Assembly (NCBI GenBank): GCA_036872755.1
Contig: JAVHNS010000015.1
Span: 1,269,971 to 1,333,970, forward strand
Origin: Orbilia blumenaviensis
Taxonomy: Eukaryota > Ascomycota > Orbiliomycetes > Orbiliales > Orbiliaceae
DNA length: 64,000 bases
Reading direction: 5' to 3'
Shown in pieces: positions 45,501-58,189 of the stretch. The notes below the pieces were generated by a model. That model searched no databases, was not told the DNA's origin, and was given only the letters and a program-made list of their open reading frames with translations. Position numbers and translations under genes: made by a program. Each line of letters starts with the position of its first letter. The stretch's first letter is position 1.

Positions 45501-48464
45501 ATCATGGTTATAGCAGTCCTGAACGCTATCGCGTAAAAGCCGCTGGTTCGTTGAAGAGCTAGGATTTCGTATGGGAGACTAGGCTTGAATGTATGTCTTC
45601 CCAATACTGACGTATAATGTACCGACTGACATCGAAGCAGGAATGAAAGCCAAAGTCTATGTTAGTGAAGCGTGATTCATGCTCTCCGAATCCAGTCTCA
45701 TGTATTCCCGGTTCAAAACGTTGGATCTGACTCGTCTGCAGGATCTTGGCGGGAACCACCGGAGTCTTTTTGCTTCACGAGGCCCCAAGTCAGCGTCGCT
45801 CCCACTTGCGAGGATTACAACGGATCCGACGATATCTCGACATCGCTGGATGGAGCAGTGCGCCTTCGGGATCAGGGCACTCAAAGGGCCATCTAGTGAG
45901 AGGGTACGTACGTGTAATACCAAAAATTATAATAATTCCAACGATCTACGCAAACAGAAGGTGCTAACATTCCCGCTCCGCGAATAGAGCCCACCGTTGC
46001 TCGATACGCGCGATACTTTTGCCCGTTTCCTGAGCCCTCGGTCCACCCTGAAACAGGACCCTATCTATGGACAAGCGTCTCATTGTTCCGTGAAGACGTG
46101 TAATAAAGATGAAAACGGCAACAAGTTCAAGGGGTGGGCTCGGTGAGAACAGGAAAAAAATCGACATAGTGTATTCGACGAAAACGGGACAATTTTAACG
46201 AGAGAGGTGGGTGAGTGCGGGGACAAGTTTACAAGGCGGCGGGATGAGATAGCCTATTTGGATAGAGACGGATACAGAGTGTTGAGCAGGTCTTTCCACC
46301 ACAAATTCCCCCCAGAAGGAAGAGTCGCTTCCTGCCAGTGCGGTGATGCCGAACGAGATACAAGCATACCACTTGCAACCGCGCCCCAGCAATTCTACTG
46401 CCCACAGTCAACGGCAGCCCCTGAGTCCAAAGTTTAGAGTCTGCCAAAAGTGACCTATCGTTTGGTAAGACTGGCCACGGGTATAGACCTGTTGTGATAC
46501 AGGACAACACTTCTGGAATTCTGCCTAGATGTCTCGCCCGAAACCTCGGCCTGAGAGCATAGGGGTACCCGGAAATACTTGGTAGAAGCATTCAACCCAC
46601 AGCTCCATGGTGGGCTGGGCTGGCCCTTGGGCTGTTTGACCCCTGTTATACGGCGGGCTGGGGGTTCAAACCGCAATATGCGCATATAGTATTACTTCGT
46701 TATCTAATTAATGGCTTATTCATGGTGGCTCCTAATGTACATTCTATTCGATATATCTACTCGTTGCAATTATTATTGTGGGTAGGTTGTTAGGTCGAAG
46801 AGTGAGCTGATACATGTGTACTGTTACGTGCATAGCCCGGTATAACTGTTCAATCTAGGTCTATATATATAGACAAAGCGGCGGTTCCGAGGTAGCGCAA
46901 CTGGGAGACTGTGAGTCCGGCTAGTGTACTCGTTGACATTTTTTAGTTAGTTTAGGATAGTTAATGCATGCATATAAGGTTACAGCCCTTGTGAATCAAG
47001 CAGTGGATATCTGTAGATGCATGGGTATATCTTTGGTTGGTGTCCAACATACCTTGCTTTCTGAGGCAATATCTACCTGAAGTAACAGCAGGCCATATTA
47101 TAGTCTCAGTTGTTATATTCACAACGAGGGTTTTTCCGGATCAAAGTCTATGTGGTGATTTATACACACCGCTATCTATGCACTTCGCCTGACGGGATAA
47201 TACATAAATATATAGAAATTCGGTCGGGAGGTAGACCTTTGTTGCCTCGAGTATGATGTGTCACGATTCAGTCAAGGTTTGGATTTTGTAACAGAAGATA
47301 GATAGTCCTCAAGATCTCGGTGTGCCACGCTTAGCTGATCATCATGTTAAATACGTGCGTCTTCTAGAATCGGACCGCTATTGTGGCGGGGAGTTGTGGA
47401 CACAACCCTCAAAGAAGATATTTTTGTGACGGTTCCAAAAGTAACACTCTCCACGTAATGATAGCCTTTTGTGCTGCTTTCTGACCATTTCTCCCATTCG
47501 CAGATAGCATATAAGCTACCTATCACGTATATGAATATATACGGGGAACGCTTCCAGCCTCTCCGAACCCAGTCAGCACCCTTTTTGTTGAACCGCAGTT
47601 GGCTTAAACTTAGTTCTCAGCTGAGGTTTTGTCTTTAGGATTGAGTTCTCAGAGCGAAACAGTTAATTATATACTAATATCAACAATCAACCACTTTTTC
47701 AAAAGGTGTTTAACTATAGCGAACCAACGAATATCAAAGTATTGATGAACATTCAAAGCAATCTTATAAATGATGTTAAGAGCCTGCAAACCTAGGCATA
47801 TGGAAAATAAGGTTTTCTCCGTCGTGTGCCCGTCAAATGCAAGTTTTCTCTGCCCCTTCCTGGTGAGCAACGTATCTTCGGGCTTGACTAACCCAGCATT
47901 TCATCGAGGCAGTTGAAAGTTTTTGGGTAGGTGTCCAGGCCCGTATTGGGAGCGACTACGAAGGTAAACAGATGTCAAGATCTATTTAACTTTCTCGTTT
48001 CCTGATGTGCATCAAGCATCACAATATAGGCCCACTAGTATCTATATTATATATATCTTGGACGACATGTACACGTATAGATAGAGGCTATGCGTTGATA
48101 TGGCAGTAGCTGTGTATACTAGAACGGTAGAATGTTAATATGACAAGTGCTTCATGTCTCTCTCAAAGACGGTGCCAGATGATACTGAAGCGCCTAGGTG
48201 GGTACCCTGTCGGGGATACTTACTCTGTCACATCAAGAACACCCTGCCAGTATTATACGTAATCAAGTTCACGGGTTGGGATAGTTACAACGCTTTGCGA
48301 ACGTCAATTGTTTGTGTCAGGGCGACGAGGTCATACATATCGCAATGTTGTTGACGAGCCTACTATGTAGACTTGGCGATGCAGCACTAACACCCCTATC
48401 CATAATCAACCCATTAATATCACCGCGATCCGAGTTGAATTGTACTCCCAAAATAGCATACATA

Positions 48465-48620
48465 ATTTATTTTCCCCATAAATAGCTCTCTCCCGTCCAC
48501 TCTTCTCCTTTTCTTCCTCCTCTCCCTAGAGCTCTACATCTGCCTATTCGCTACTATTTTCTCCTTCCGCATTCATTACATCCACCCTCAGCGTACTGTT
48601 CTCATAGAATGACTACTCAA
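48465..48620 (+). promoter_or_regulatory. Promoter-like block with pyrimidine-rich tract
   Basis: An ATAAATAGC element near 48478 is followed by a C/T-rich tract and an ATG near 48609 that opens only nine codons. The layout resembles the block at 40436. Confidence 0.3.
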
Positions 48621-49314
48621 TACTCCCGTCTATACTGAGATACCAACCTATTGGTGAGTTCCATAAAAGACGTAAGGCATTTATTATAGCTTGGGCACTG
48701 CTGATATCCGACGAGGTCTAGACATCACTTCTGTGTTTATCCGGACAAGGGTATTTGCTTACGAATAAGACTATCATCAATGATATCGTTTTCGAGACAC
48801 CCAGGTCTCAAGCAAGCAAGAAGCAAAAAAGATCTTGTATACACCGTCGGATCGGAGCTGGCCTTGAAACTCTGACTTGTGACCCGGCCCAGTTTTTTTT
48901 TATTGCAATCACACAGGACAGTAGCGAGATTTCTTCTAGCAAGAACTCGTTGATACACGCGTGGTTGCCCGGGGAATCGATAAGCAACTCACCAACAGTG
49001 GCGGCACAAAACCTCTTTAATGAGCCTCAGGAGTTTGCACGCGTGGGTTAAGCTGTCTTTTTACCCCTTATTTCGCAGTGTCCCGACTAATGATACAGTA
49101 GCAATATAGGCCGCTCTTGATATCCTGTCGGAGTGAGATATCTTTGGTACGGCGCATCTGCCGTCGGGGAGGCTGGGGCCTCAAGTGATAGGAATCAATT
49201 CAGATCTCCGACGGCTCTCAAGCAATTCCAGGGACTTGCTACAACAGCGGGCATAGCGACAGCTCGCCCATCGATATCCGAGGTTAACACCATCAGACTT
49301 CGTACCCTCAGCTC

Positions 49315-49540
49315 ATTCATACGGGGGCGAGAGGCGCATCGGGCCGGTTCATGTCGGCCGGCCGGTATCAGAAGGAGACACCACTTCAGACGTTATGTCA
49401 CAGCCTGTAATGAGAAGTGGAGATGCAGGCCTTCTTCTCCGCGGGAGCGAGGGGCATGTTGGGCCGGTCTATGTCAGCTGGCCCGCACCAGGAGGGACTA
49501 CAAACTCAGGGAATACATCACTGCGTGTGGTGTGAGCGCT
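49315..49540 (+). repeat. Tandem duplication, ~114-bp unit (38 codons)
   Basis: Two diverged units (near 49316 and 49430) share GGGCCGGT, CATGTC/ATGTCAG and TCA(C)AGCCTG/TCACTGCGTG. The offset is a multiple of three, so an open frame (49133-49600) survives across both with related protein sequence (RRHHFRRYVTAC and RRDYKLREYITAC). It could be a decayed gene piece. Confidence 0.6.
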
Positions 49541-51893
49541 CCTCGATGTTTATGGTGGGTTCTATTACGGGTCCTATCACATGGAGACACCAGATCATGA
49601 TTGTCAGATACTAAAAAACGTGCAGTATTCGATGTCAGCATTTAGCGGTGGTGACTTCGTATTCGGGATACAACCCCTAATCTTCCACTGCCGCCATTGA
49701 ACATAGATTTGTATATTAAACTCCGTTATCAGCATAATACACCGACTGACTCAGTAAATGCTTCTGAACTCAATTTCTAGCTTGCAAATACATCCTTTGA
49801 CAATTGAGCTGAAACTTGACGACTTACAACACAGCCTTTCTCCCTGCGGTACTTATGTGCATGCCCAGTTAACGTACGGTAGACTTACGTAGACGTACTG
49901 GTATGGCACGCTTTCCTAATTAACATATCCCGCTGTCGCTCAACAACTTCCGTCCGTAAATTACATTATGCGCATATGGATGCTTTATATGTTGCTCCTA
50001 CCAGTTTACTGTGCAGAAGTTTTCAGGATATCCCCAAGCGTTATATGCGTTGCCGCCCCGTAGGAAGATTATATGCTCACACCTTGACTTGCAGCGTGGA
50101 GCCGTCCTATAAAAAAAAGAGTAATGAAGGTATCATGTAGATACTTAGGTACTTTGCTAAGCACCATCGAGAAAGTAGTGGCGGACTCCCATTAGTAGAT
50201 GAGCTTAGCTGTTGCCAATTGTCCACCCATCAGCGTAACACATATACTATAATGTCTCCTATCGAAAGTAGAGTCCCCGAGTCAATTACATAATAATAGC
50301 ACAAACTTCTCCAGCAGCTAACGCCTTCCTGCGTCCGAGCTTCTGTATCGACAATTAATGCTACATTCTCACTGAGGCCGTGTATAGCGGCACCGAAATT
50401 GTTTTTCAGCATGTGCATAGAATCTCCGAGCGCGTCAGTTTAACATTGCATGTCTAATAGACTTCGAATGAAATTGCATTGCTATCAATTGTCATGACGC
50501 TGGATACCGGGACCAAAGTAGTAGCAGTACTTGGACCGGCTTTTATTTGCTCCGCCTTTGATAAGCGTAGGTGTGATTTATGTTCGAAGGCTAGAACGGT
50601 TACATGGATCTATAGGCGGCTTCCCATTGATACTGGATTTTACTTAGGTCAACTTTCGACCCGAGTGTAGAGGTATACATTAGGTATCTACCTAAGCATA
50701 CCTAGGTAGATAGTCAGGCTTGTCTCTATTGTTATTGCATTAAATGGCTATTATTGCGTCATTACTTTTTCTAAATATTCCATATCGTCCTAATAAGAAT
50801 TTAGAAGCGCACTGAAACAGGTACACATTTATTTATGTCTCCTTTTTCGCGCAATGACGCAAGCAATTTATGGCTCTTTACGACATCTCCGCCTCCCTGC
50901 TCCCCACTCTCTCCAGAACATAATCTTTGTTTCGATATCTAACACTGTAGCGTCCCTCCAAACTCTGCTGGTCGTCTCAGGCTCTTTATAAATTTCAATT
51001 ACAAGTTTTTTCGGTTTTCAAGTCGATATCCTTTTACCACGCTCTGTTCGCCTGGGAATAGCTCTATCCTGCGGCAGTATCATCGCCAGACCTTTCAATA
51101 GCAGCATCAGGAAGAGCCTCAAATCTCCGGGTTCCATGGTAGGTGACTAGCCGCTTCTGCAACCTCCAAATCACCGCTAACTCCGTGCTTTGACCTAGTC
51201 TAGTCAACCATTATATGTTTGATGGTACAAGCGACGAGACGGATCCAGTCAAACTTGATTCGCGGCCTGTTTGACGCACTTAGGGATTACAGTTGCCAGA
51301 TGGAAGAAAACATCCAGATCGATCGGCTCTATTTACTTAGACTTCTGGCGCCATGGTTTCCGGTATATCAACCATTGCCCTGCCAGAAGCGTGACGATAC
51401 CGGCAGGGAGGAACCTGACCGGGCGTAATGCATTCCGCCGGGATTCTACAATATCTGCAGTAAATATGATATCGCAGTAAACGAGCCAATACATACCGAT
51501 GCGCCATTCTGCCAATTGCACAACATTGGTGGGCCTTAGTTATCGGTGTTTAGTGCTGTATGTACGCAGTTCTAAACCCGATCAACTCTTCGATAGTGAG
51601 ATTTGTTTGACTATCCCAAATCTTCGGATCGATTACGCTCCATTATGATACCAGTCAACAGAGCTACTTACCGAGAAAACAATCTGGGCGTAATAATATG
51701 CCCGCGCATGGTCCGACTGGTTTATGTGGGACTTGTGAAAAGTCCTCCATAGAAAGCTCAAGATCAAACCTGTTGGGTGTTGATTCTCATTTATTTGGCG
51801 CCGAGCAGTAGTGCACTCCAATTGCTTCTGTGCTGAGCTCAGCGACAAACTAGTGCAGTTACACTATTGTCAACAGCAATATACATATATATT

Positions 51894-51928
51894 AATCTCG
51901 GTCCCAGACGCTATTGACCACAACTGTG
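51894..51928 (+). repeat. Dispersed short motif, copy 4
   Basis: TCTCGGTCCCAGACGC, then TATTGACCAC and AACTGTG, sitting inside a TA-repeat stretch (atacatatatat on the left, catatatatatg on the right). Confidence 0.7.
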
Positions 51929-53919
51929 CATATATATATGGGATGGAACGGCCGGAAATTGAATCTCAGACTTGTCTAGTGAACTTGTATAACGGATAAG
52001 ACTAGCTTACCTTCTTGTATCGTTTCTAACCGACGATTAGAGTTAACTAGTTGTGAGGCTACATTTATACTTCTAGTTGAAAGTCTGTTCTTCGTTCGTA
52101 TGGATCGCGAGCTCTAGCATCAAGACCGAGAACAAAGTTATTTTCGCGCGGCGTTCTGAAGTCTTTTGCGATGGCTCTAGGATGCGTTATCCGCTTACTA
52201 GACGGTTTCGCGACGAATTTGCAAGTGAATTGAACTTGATATTCTAACATAAGGCTTTAGTCCCATCGCGTGCCCTGACTCTGACTGCACACAAGAGGAT
52301 TCTTCAATTTTAGCGCAATCGAATCGTGGATTTTGGCAGGGCTATTTATTCCTTAACGTTATAACTGCTTCTATGACGGCCTTGGATTGTTGTTGCCACT
52401 GCCACTCAAGCATAAAGCAGATATCCGCAACGCATACATCCGAGACCCTGGCTTATCCGAAAATTTCGTCGACTGGACCCCAAGGCGGACATCACCGATT
52501 CTATTTTGGGAACGGACAAGGACAAAATTATCTTCCCTCATTTATTTTCGAAAACTATGCAGGAAAACGGTACAGTGGGATACCGCAAATATTATCAGAA
52601 ACTGGCTAGTGGTGTTGATGCGGTTTCTTGCCGGGCCCGACCTCACGTCTCTCCAGAACAAACGATAGGCCATCGTTTCTCCCTTGAATAGGACATGTTA
52701 TTTGGAATACATCATGACTAGAACATAGCCAGGGCATCATACGAAGCACCCACGTCATAATCACGAAGATTGTTAAAGTACGACGTTTCAATTTAGCAAC
52801 CAGACTGCAGCAGGTATGACATCTGATATCGTATCTTTAGGCCTAGATCTTCAGTCCAATTTGTGAAATTTCGCTTTCGGAAGTTGTACGATGAGGGAAA
52901 GGCCACTGCCAACCCCATTAGCCTACCATGTTCCTTCGAGTAGTTACGCTCTGAATCGAGTTGCCGGGGCGATATCATTGGAGAGGTTTGGCGCCCCGGG
53001 AACAGCGACAGAGCCCATAAATCTCAACAATATATACCATGATGCTGACATAGACAAATAAGAGCATAAATAGCAGCTAGAAATTAATCTGCTTTCTGCC
53101 GGTTCCGTCATCTTCCTACCTTCAACATCATTCACCTTCTTCCTCCCCTCTAATCCAGACACATTGCTCTTGCACAGCAGACATCCCCAGGAGTTCAGGT
53201 CCTGAATACCACTGCTTATCGGGCTATCTCACATCCTCTTATATCGTCTTTCGGTCATACGAGATAGATGTTGGGTCCAACCCCATTCCTGGAGCTCTCT
53301 CATAGTAGCTCCAGTGACTAGTCTCCACATTTACATCTTCCAACGATTTGCGGTAAGATAAACTGACACGGGAGAGAGTCCTTTGTCCATCTCGCTCCCT
53401 AAACTATCTCGCGATAGCTTGAATGCTTACTCAGTGCATTGTATCTGCATCTTTCAGTGATGATTGATCGTATACCTCTCGGTGCCTTGTCGAATGCAAA
53501 ATCTTCGCTGTTATATCTTCGATCACCACTTAATATCGTTCTCAAGTCAGGACGAGCTTTTTACGTCCAGAATACGGACTTTACGATCAGAGGCCAACTC
53601 AACTACTGTGAACAGGGCCAATCGGTCAGCGCCAGGTAAGCAGTACCGTTAAGTCCGTATAATTGATATGGTGAAGTGGCCAAACTAACCGGCTGTCAAG
53701 TGGTCATTCAGGAATCTAATCAGACGGGTCCTACGAAAATCCGGTTGCTGGTTTTGATATGACATAGCCAGCCGATTAGCCAGCGGACGGGGCAAGAAGT
53801 CCGGGCAGCCGGAATCTATCTATGTGGACTTCTTACGTCTTTTACGGTTCCACCCCGAAGATCGAGCTGTGGACAACCTAGGTGGAAAAGTCAAAGTCGC
53901 TACTTTGTCAAGAGAGGCT

Positions 53920-54350
53920 GTGAAATCTTCGGAGGGACACAGCGGATAATTTCTCAGTCGATGAGGCGGATGCGTACCACAAGCGAAAGGTACACCTCAA
54001 CGATTGGATCGCATATTTGAGAGGTGCTCCCACCTCAGACTGGGCTGTGAACAGCCTTGACCCTACCCCGAGAGGCCGTGAAACCTTGAGAAAAATACAG
54101 GAGACGCGAGAAAGGCATGAGTAATCGTCTTAATCGATGAAACAAATGCGTACCACAAGCAGAAGGTACATCCCAACGATCAGACTGCCAATCTTAAGAG
54201 TGAATAAAGGGGTTGTCGGGCCGAGAAAATGCGTTCCGGAGGCAAAGAAAGTCTAAGAACGACACAGGGGACGCACCAAATGGTTCTCAATCATGAAGCG
54301 GGTGCGTACCATAAGCAAAAGGTACACCTCAACGATCGGATCGAGTGAGC
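53920..54350. repeat. Three-copy tandem repeat, ~156-176-bp spacing
   Basis: Cores at 53961, 54137 and 54293 share GCGTACCA, a short variable loop, then GGTACA and CAACGAT. The GTACC/GGTAC arms form a hairpin in every copy while the loop differs. Flanking parts are more diverged. Confidence 0.75.
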
Positions 54351-56240
54351 CAGCAAATTCGTTTTGGGGACCAGGGAACTTTCCTTTTTTTTTTTTTAGG
54401 GAAATATCAGAAGGTTCGGACACCTTGTGATGATCGAGCTGGTCCGAATCTCGCGGTTCAATACCTCGGAAACGTGGACGCCCACTAACCAGTGATTAGC
54501 GATTGGAGGGTATATCGCAATAAGACGCACTTTTCTCAGTTTTTACGGGATCAGGTACTCCCTCGGCAGGCGCTGAAGCCACTTCGTTAACATCCGGCGG
54601 TATTAATTACATGTTGACAATCTGACGGAAAGGGAATGTGGGATCAACGTCTTACGGAAGACGATTGATAGACTTGAGGATTATCATGCCAATCGTTATT
54701 TGAATATAATGAGAAAAATGAAAAGCAGATTTATCAAATTGTAATCCATAGTTTCCCGCTTCGAGGAATAGTATAGTAGACGTTTTTATATCGTTAAATC
54801 CACGATCCTAAACCCTGGTTACCAGGACTTGAAGAGGGTGCTGACAAGACAACACAGAGGTGCGCATCTAATGGACGTAGCATGCAACTTAGTTGCGTAT
54901 GCCGGGTGGTGGAGCAGCCCACATTTGCCAAAAACTGCATTCAGAGGATGTCGTTGATCCTCACAATGCATTTACGTCCATCCATCCATCCACTCATCCA
55001 TAGGACGGCGGTGCCGCATATATGTACGATGTGTAGGGCTACCGCTAGCATTCTACAGGCCACCCATTTCGGCCTGGTGTGCGATATATAACCAAACCAT
55101 ATGCCATGGAAAACTCATTTGTTAAGTGATAATCTTCCGGGAAGATTAGATTAGAGAAGCGCAGAGTCTGGGACCAGGCCATGTAAGCCCGTTAATACAC
55201 GAAAGTAGAAAGCGCGTAGTACCCCCCGTTATCTTTGTTCATCAACTACTGACAGAGCGGTCACTAGCTAGAAACTTCGCTACGATATATTGTGAAAACC
55301 GTTCTGTTTTAATACCATATCGAATCCCAGTCAGTCCATGGTCAGTGTGTACCTTTGGTAGCCCAGAAATAGCGCAGCAACTATTGGGCAGTAGAGTAAA
55401 GCTCCTGACTTAATCACAGTATCTGGACTAGTCTTTATTAAATGCCAGAGGTTTTACTGGTCGATTACAGGTTTTTCTCTTCGTCCGGGCAGGCAAGTGT
55501 TTTGGGCCTTTGAAGATGGCCCGTGCCAAGGAGTAGTTAGCCCCCCTTGAGTTGGGGAAAAGTTCACGACACCAAGAAGGATGCCAACACAAAAAGTTCC
55601 GGGGAAGGCCACCAGGCGACGAATGTCAATAAGAGCTCAATGCTAACCGACAAGTTCGGAAGCCGGGTGGGGACGGATTTAGGGTCCCGCCGGGTATAAA
55701 GGCCAACTTTAATGGTTCATCTTGTCCTAGATTTTCGAAGTCCAAACTGGTGTCCGATTATGGATGTGGCTGGATTTTACACTGGGATTTTGAAGGCCCG
55801 GCTCCCGACAACGAAGTCAAGAGAAAAGACATATTTACAAGACGAAAACCATGAATAAAGGGCAGAATATTCAGATGCATGGATGGCACATATTTAAACG
55901 GCAAGAAACGAGCACGTAGAAATTACAATGCCATCAAACATCAATCTTGCACTACACCCCAATGCGTAAGATAAAAGAAGGCCCCGAAACAGCAATTTAT
56001 AGAACGATGTCACCAGAAGAGAATTAGAAGAAGGGATTAGTTTGTCAGACGTATGGTGGAAATTAGTTTCGGAACAGTAACGCGGGCAGCCTTTCGGCTG
56101 AACAGGGAACCACACTACACCAATATCACGAAAATCGAGATATGTAATGTCGACACCAGTACTCAAGACAAGAATCTTCTAGAACGATGCAGGAATGGTA
56201 ATACTGCAGGTTCATCAAAAAGAGTAAGACCTGCTGCCGC
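54351..56240. other. Gene-poor subtelomeric DNA
   Basis: Nothing recognisable. A T/A homopolymer lies at about 54385-54400. Base composition becomes purine-rich on the plus strand towards the right end. Confidence 0.4.
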
Positions 56241-58056
56241 CGCCTAGCAAAACCGGGAGGAGATTGTTGTGGCGACATCAACACATATACGGAGCCCCAA
56301 ATAAAGGTACGGCAGGGGTAGATATGGACACAGCCAAAGTAGAGAAAGGTAGGCGGGGAACGACATCGAGCTGGAGGCGGTCTGAAAATGTCGGCCGCAC
56401 CAGCGGATAATTCTTCCGACAGAAATAAACCAGCTGCCCGTGGTAAATCTTTTGCGAGAGCCGGAGTGTTTCGTCAAAGGTCATTGGAATGGAAAGGTCC
56501 ACTCAGCGCTCAAAAGCCAGCAGCTAGGCCCAGGCCAACCCCTCCAATGTATTACGAGAAGGTTACCAGATTTATTGCCATATATTTTGACAGATGAACG
56601 TCGCGTATGCAGCGTTGATATGGTTTGAACACGCAGCATTTGACGGCCGCAGCGGACGTTAGCAATAAAACATATGTATGAGTTCGTGGAATGACTTAAG
56701 AGAAGGGTATACATGTGATAGAAAGAATGAATGGTACAGGGCATCGTAAAGAAGACACGTATAAGCGTTTTCGGAGGGAGTGCAAAATATATGGTACCTC
56801 AAACAGAGCGCATTCGGAAGACAGTAAATAGATTGACAGTGTATTAGGAGTGTTCGTGTGCATGCAAGGAGTCTGTAACCAAGCGTTGAGGCGTCCAGGT
56901 TGTAAATCCGTCTGACAGAAAAAGTATATTCACGGATGCTTAAACAATAGAAGCGAAAGAATGTGCAGATAAACTTTAACCAGGAGAGAGACAGCCGTGG
57001 ATGATTGACATGACAAAACACTTATAGTTGGTATAGGCAAGCACGACTGGGAAAAAGAGAGACTATGCGAGCGGGTGGGGATTTGCGCATAGTGATTAAT
57101 CGCGTGTGACGAAGATCGAGAGGTAAATGAACACAGGCAAAAGATACAGGAGATATTGATAAGATAAAATCATGCACAGTAACATCATGGAAGAGATGTG
57201 GAGAGAAATTAGAATGGCCGGGCGTGCGAAAAGCGTTGAAGACAAGCGTTGTAGCAAACACGCCCCTGTAGAAGAATACAACGAAAGAAGAACAACGGCG
57301 TGAACAGACAATAGGGGTAGCGCAGATGATATTTAATGACAGTATATAAGAGATTTAGAAATTGTAGGTGAGAAACGTCGCTTGATTTAATGAGGGCAAG
57401 TCGATGGAAACGGCCTTGAAGTGAGCAGTCTGGTGCGTTGTTTGCTCGGTAAAAATAAACCGGCAGAAAACAACGCCTATCCGACATTTAAAAATTTAAA
57501 GTTGTGAAGAAGGCAGATAAAATGATGAAAGGGATATATTGGAGACAGTGAATAAAATGTAATTGATAGTGCGTATTTTATCATTAGTATATATCGGTAT
57601 CTGTTTCATTGGGAGCAGAGGTACTGGTGTTGGAATATTAACGGGGTTTGATGGTTTGTGGCGATTGTTGGAACGTCGAAGCGATGAAATAAAAGCATGA
57701 CTGAGAGCGGAAGTACGAAAGGAAAAGCATGTGCGTGTAGAATAGCGTAAATAAGTATGTATGTATGCATTTAAATCGACGTGCACATATAAAAGAAATT
57801 CTGGTAGAAGTGTTATATGTGTATGCATATAAAAGAATGCGTGTAGAAAGATATTAATAAGTAGGTGTATATGGATTTGTTGGGGGTTGATGGAATGAGT
57901 ACGAGAAACGTATTGAGATAAAAGCGGAGTAAAAAATGTATTAGAAAAAGGCGTGTGTACTTAAGTAATTGGGATGGAGATAGGTGTATATGTATGAAAA
58001 GTGATATATGCAAACGAATATGAACAGACTTGTGCTAAAATAGAGAAATATGTAAT
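56241..58056. other. Purine-skewed proximal zone
   Basis: The plus strand is clearly richer in A+G than C+T. This creates long but meaningless minus-strand open frames full of Ser, Leu, Phe and His. No gene is supported. Confidence 0.6.
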
Positions 58057-58189
58057 GTACGGGGGATAGATAATTTTTTTGGGACTGCTTCCGAGTCTTA
58101 AAACCATTTTTTTTCAAGTCATTATTTACACCGTCTCAAGCTCCCTTTTATTTATAAAACATCTTGAGAAACCAGCCAAAACCCCGTAC
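58057..58189. mobile_element. Composition island with short inverted ends
   Basis: About 130 bp of balanced or pyrimidine-rich sequence inside the purine-skewed zone. It starts at GTACGGGG (58057) and ends at CCCCGTAC (58182-58189), an 8-bp inverted repeat. It may be a small inserted element; no coding capacity. Confidence 0.35.

Larger units (their letters stand above)
40611..48460. other. Gene-poor subtelomeric DNA
   Basis: Apart from the tandem duplication near 41 kb and the dispersed motif at 42488, I see no supportable gene. The longest frames (for example near 43218-43490 and 46207-46600) lack recognisable motifs and overlap frames on the other strand. Confidence 0.4.
48621..53960. other. 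Gene-poor subtelomeric DNA
   Basis: No supportable gene. It includes the in-frame tandem duplication at 49315-49540, the dispersed motif at 51894 and C/T-rich promoter-like stretches near 50890 and 53100. Confidence 0.4.

Noticed and set aside
46195..46600. Overlapping open frames on both strands
   Set aside because: Neither shows a known motif or promoter layout. The evidence is not enough to call either.
43255..46700. tRNA-like T-arm sequences (GGGGTTCGAATC near 43275, GGGGGTTCAAACC near 46662, a D-arm-like stretch near 46890)
   Set aside because: No matching D arm, anticodon arm and acceptor stem could be placed at proper spacing around any of them.
56244..58013. Long minus-strand open frames (up to ~120 codons)
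   Set aside because: They follow from purine skew on the plus strand, which removes stop codons on the minus strand. Composition is Ser/Leu/Phe/His-rich with no motif.
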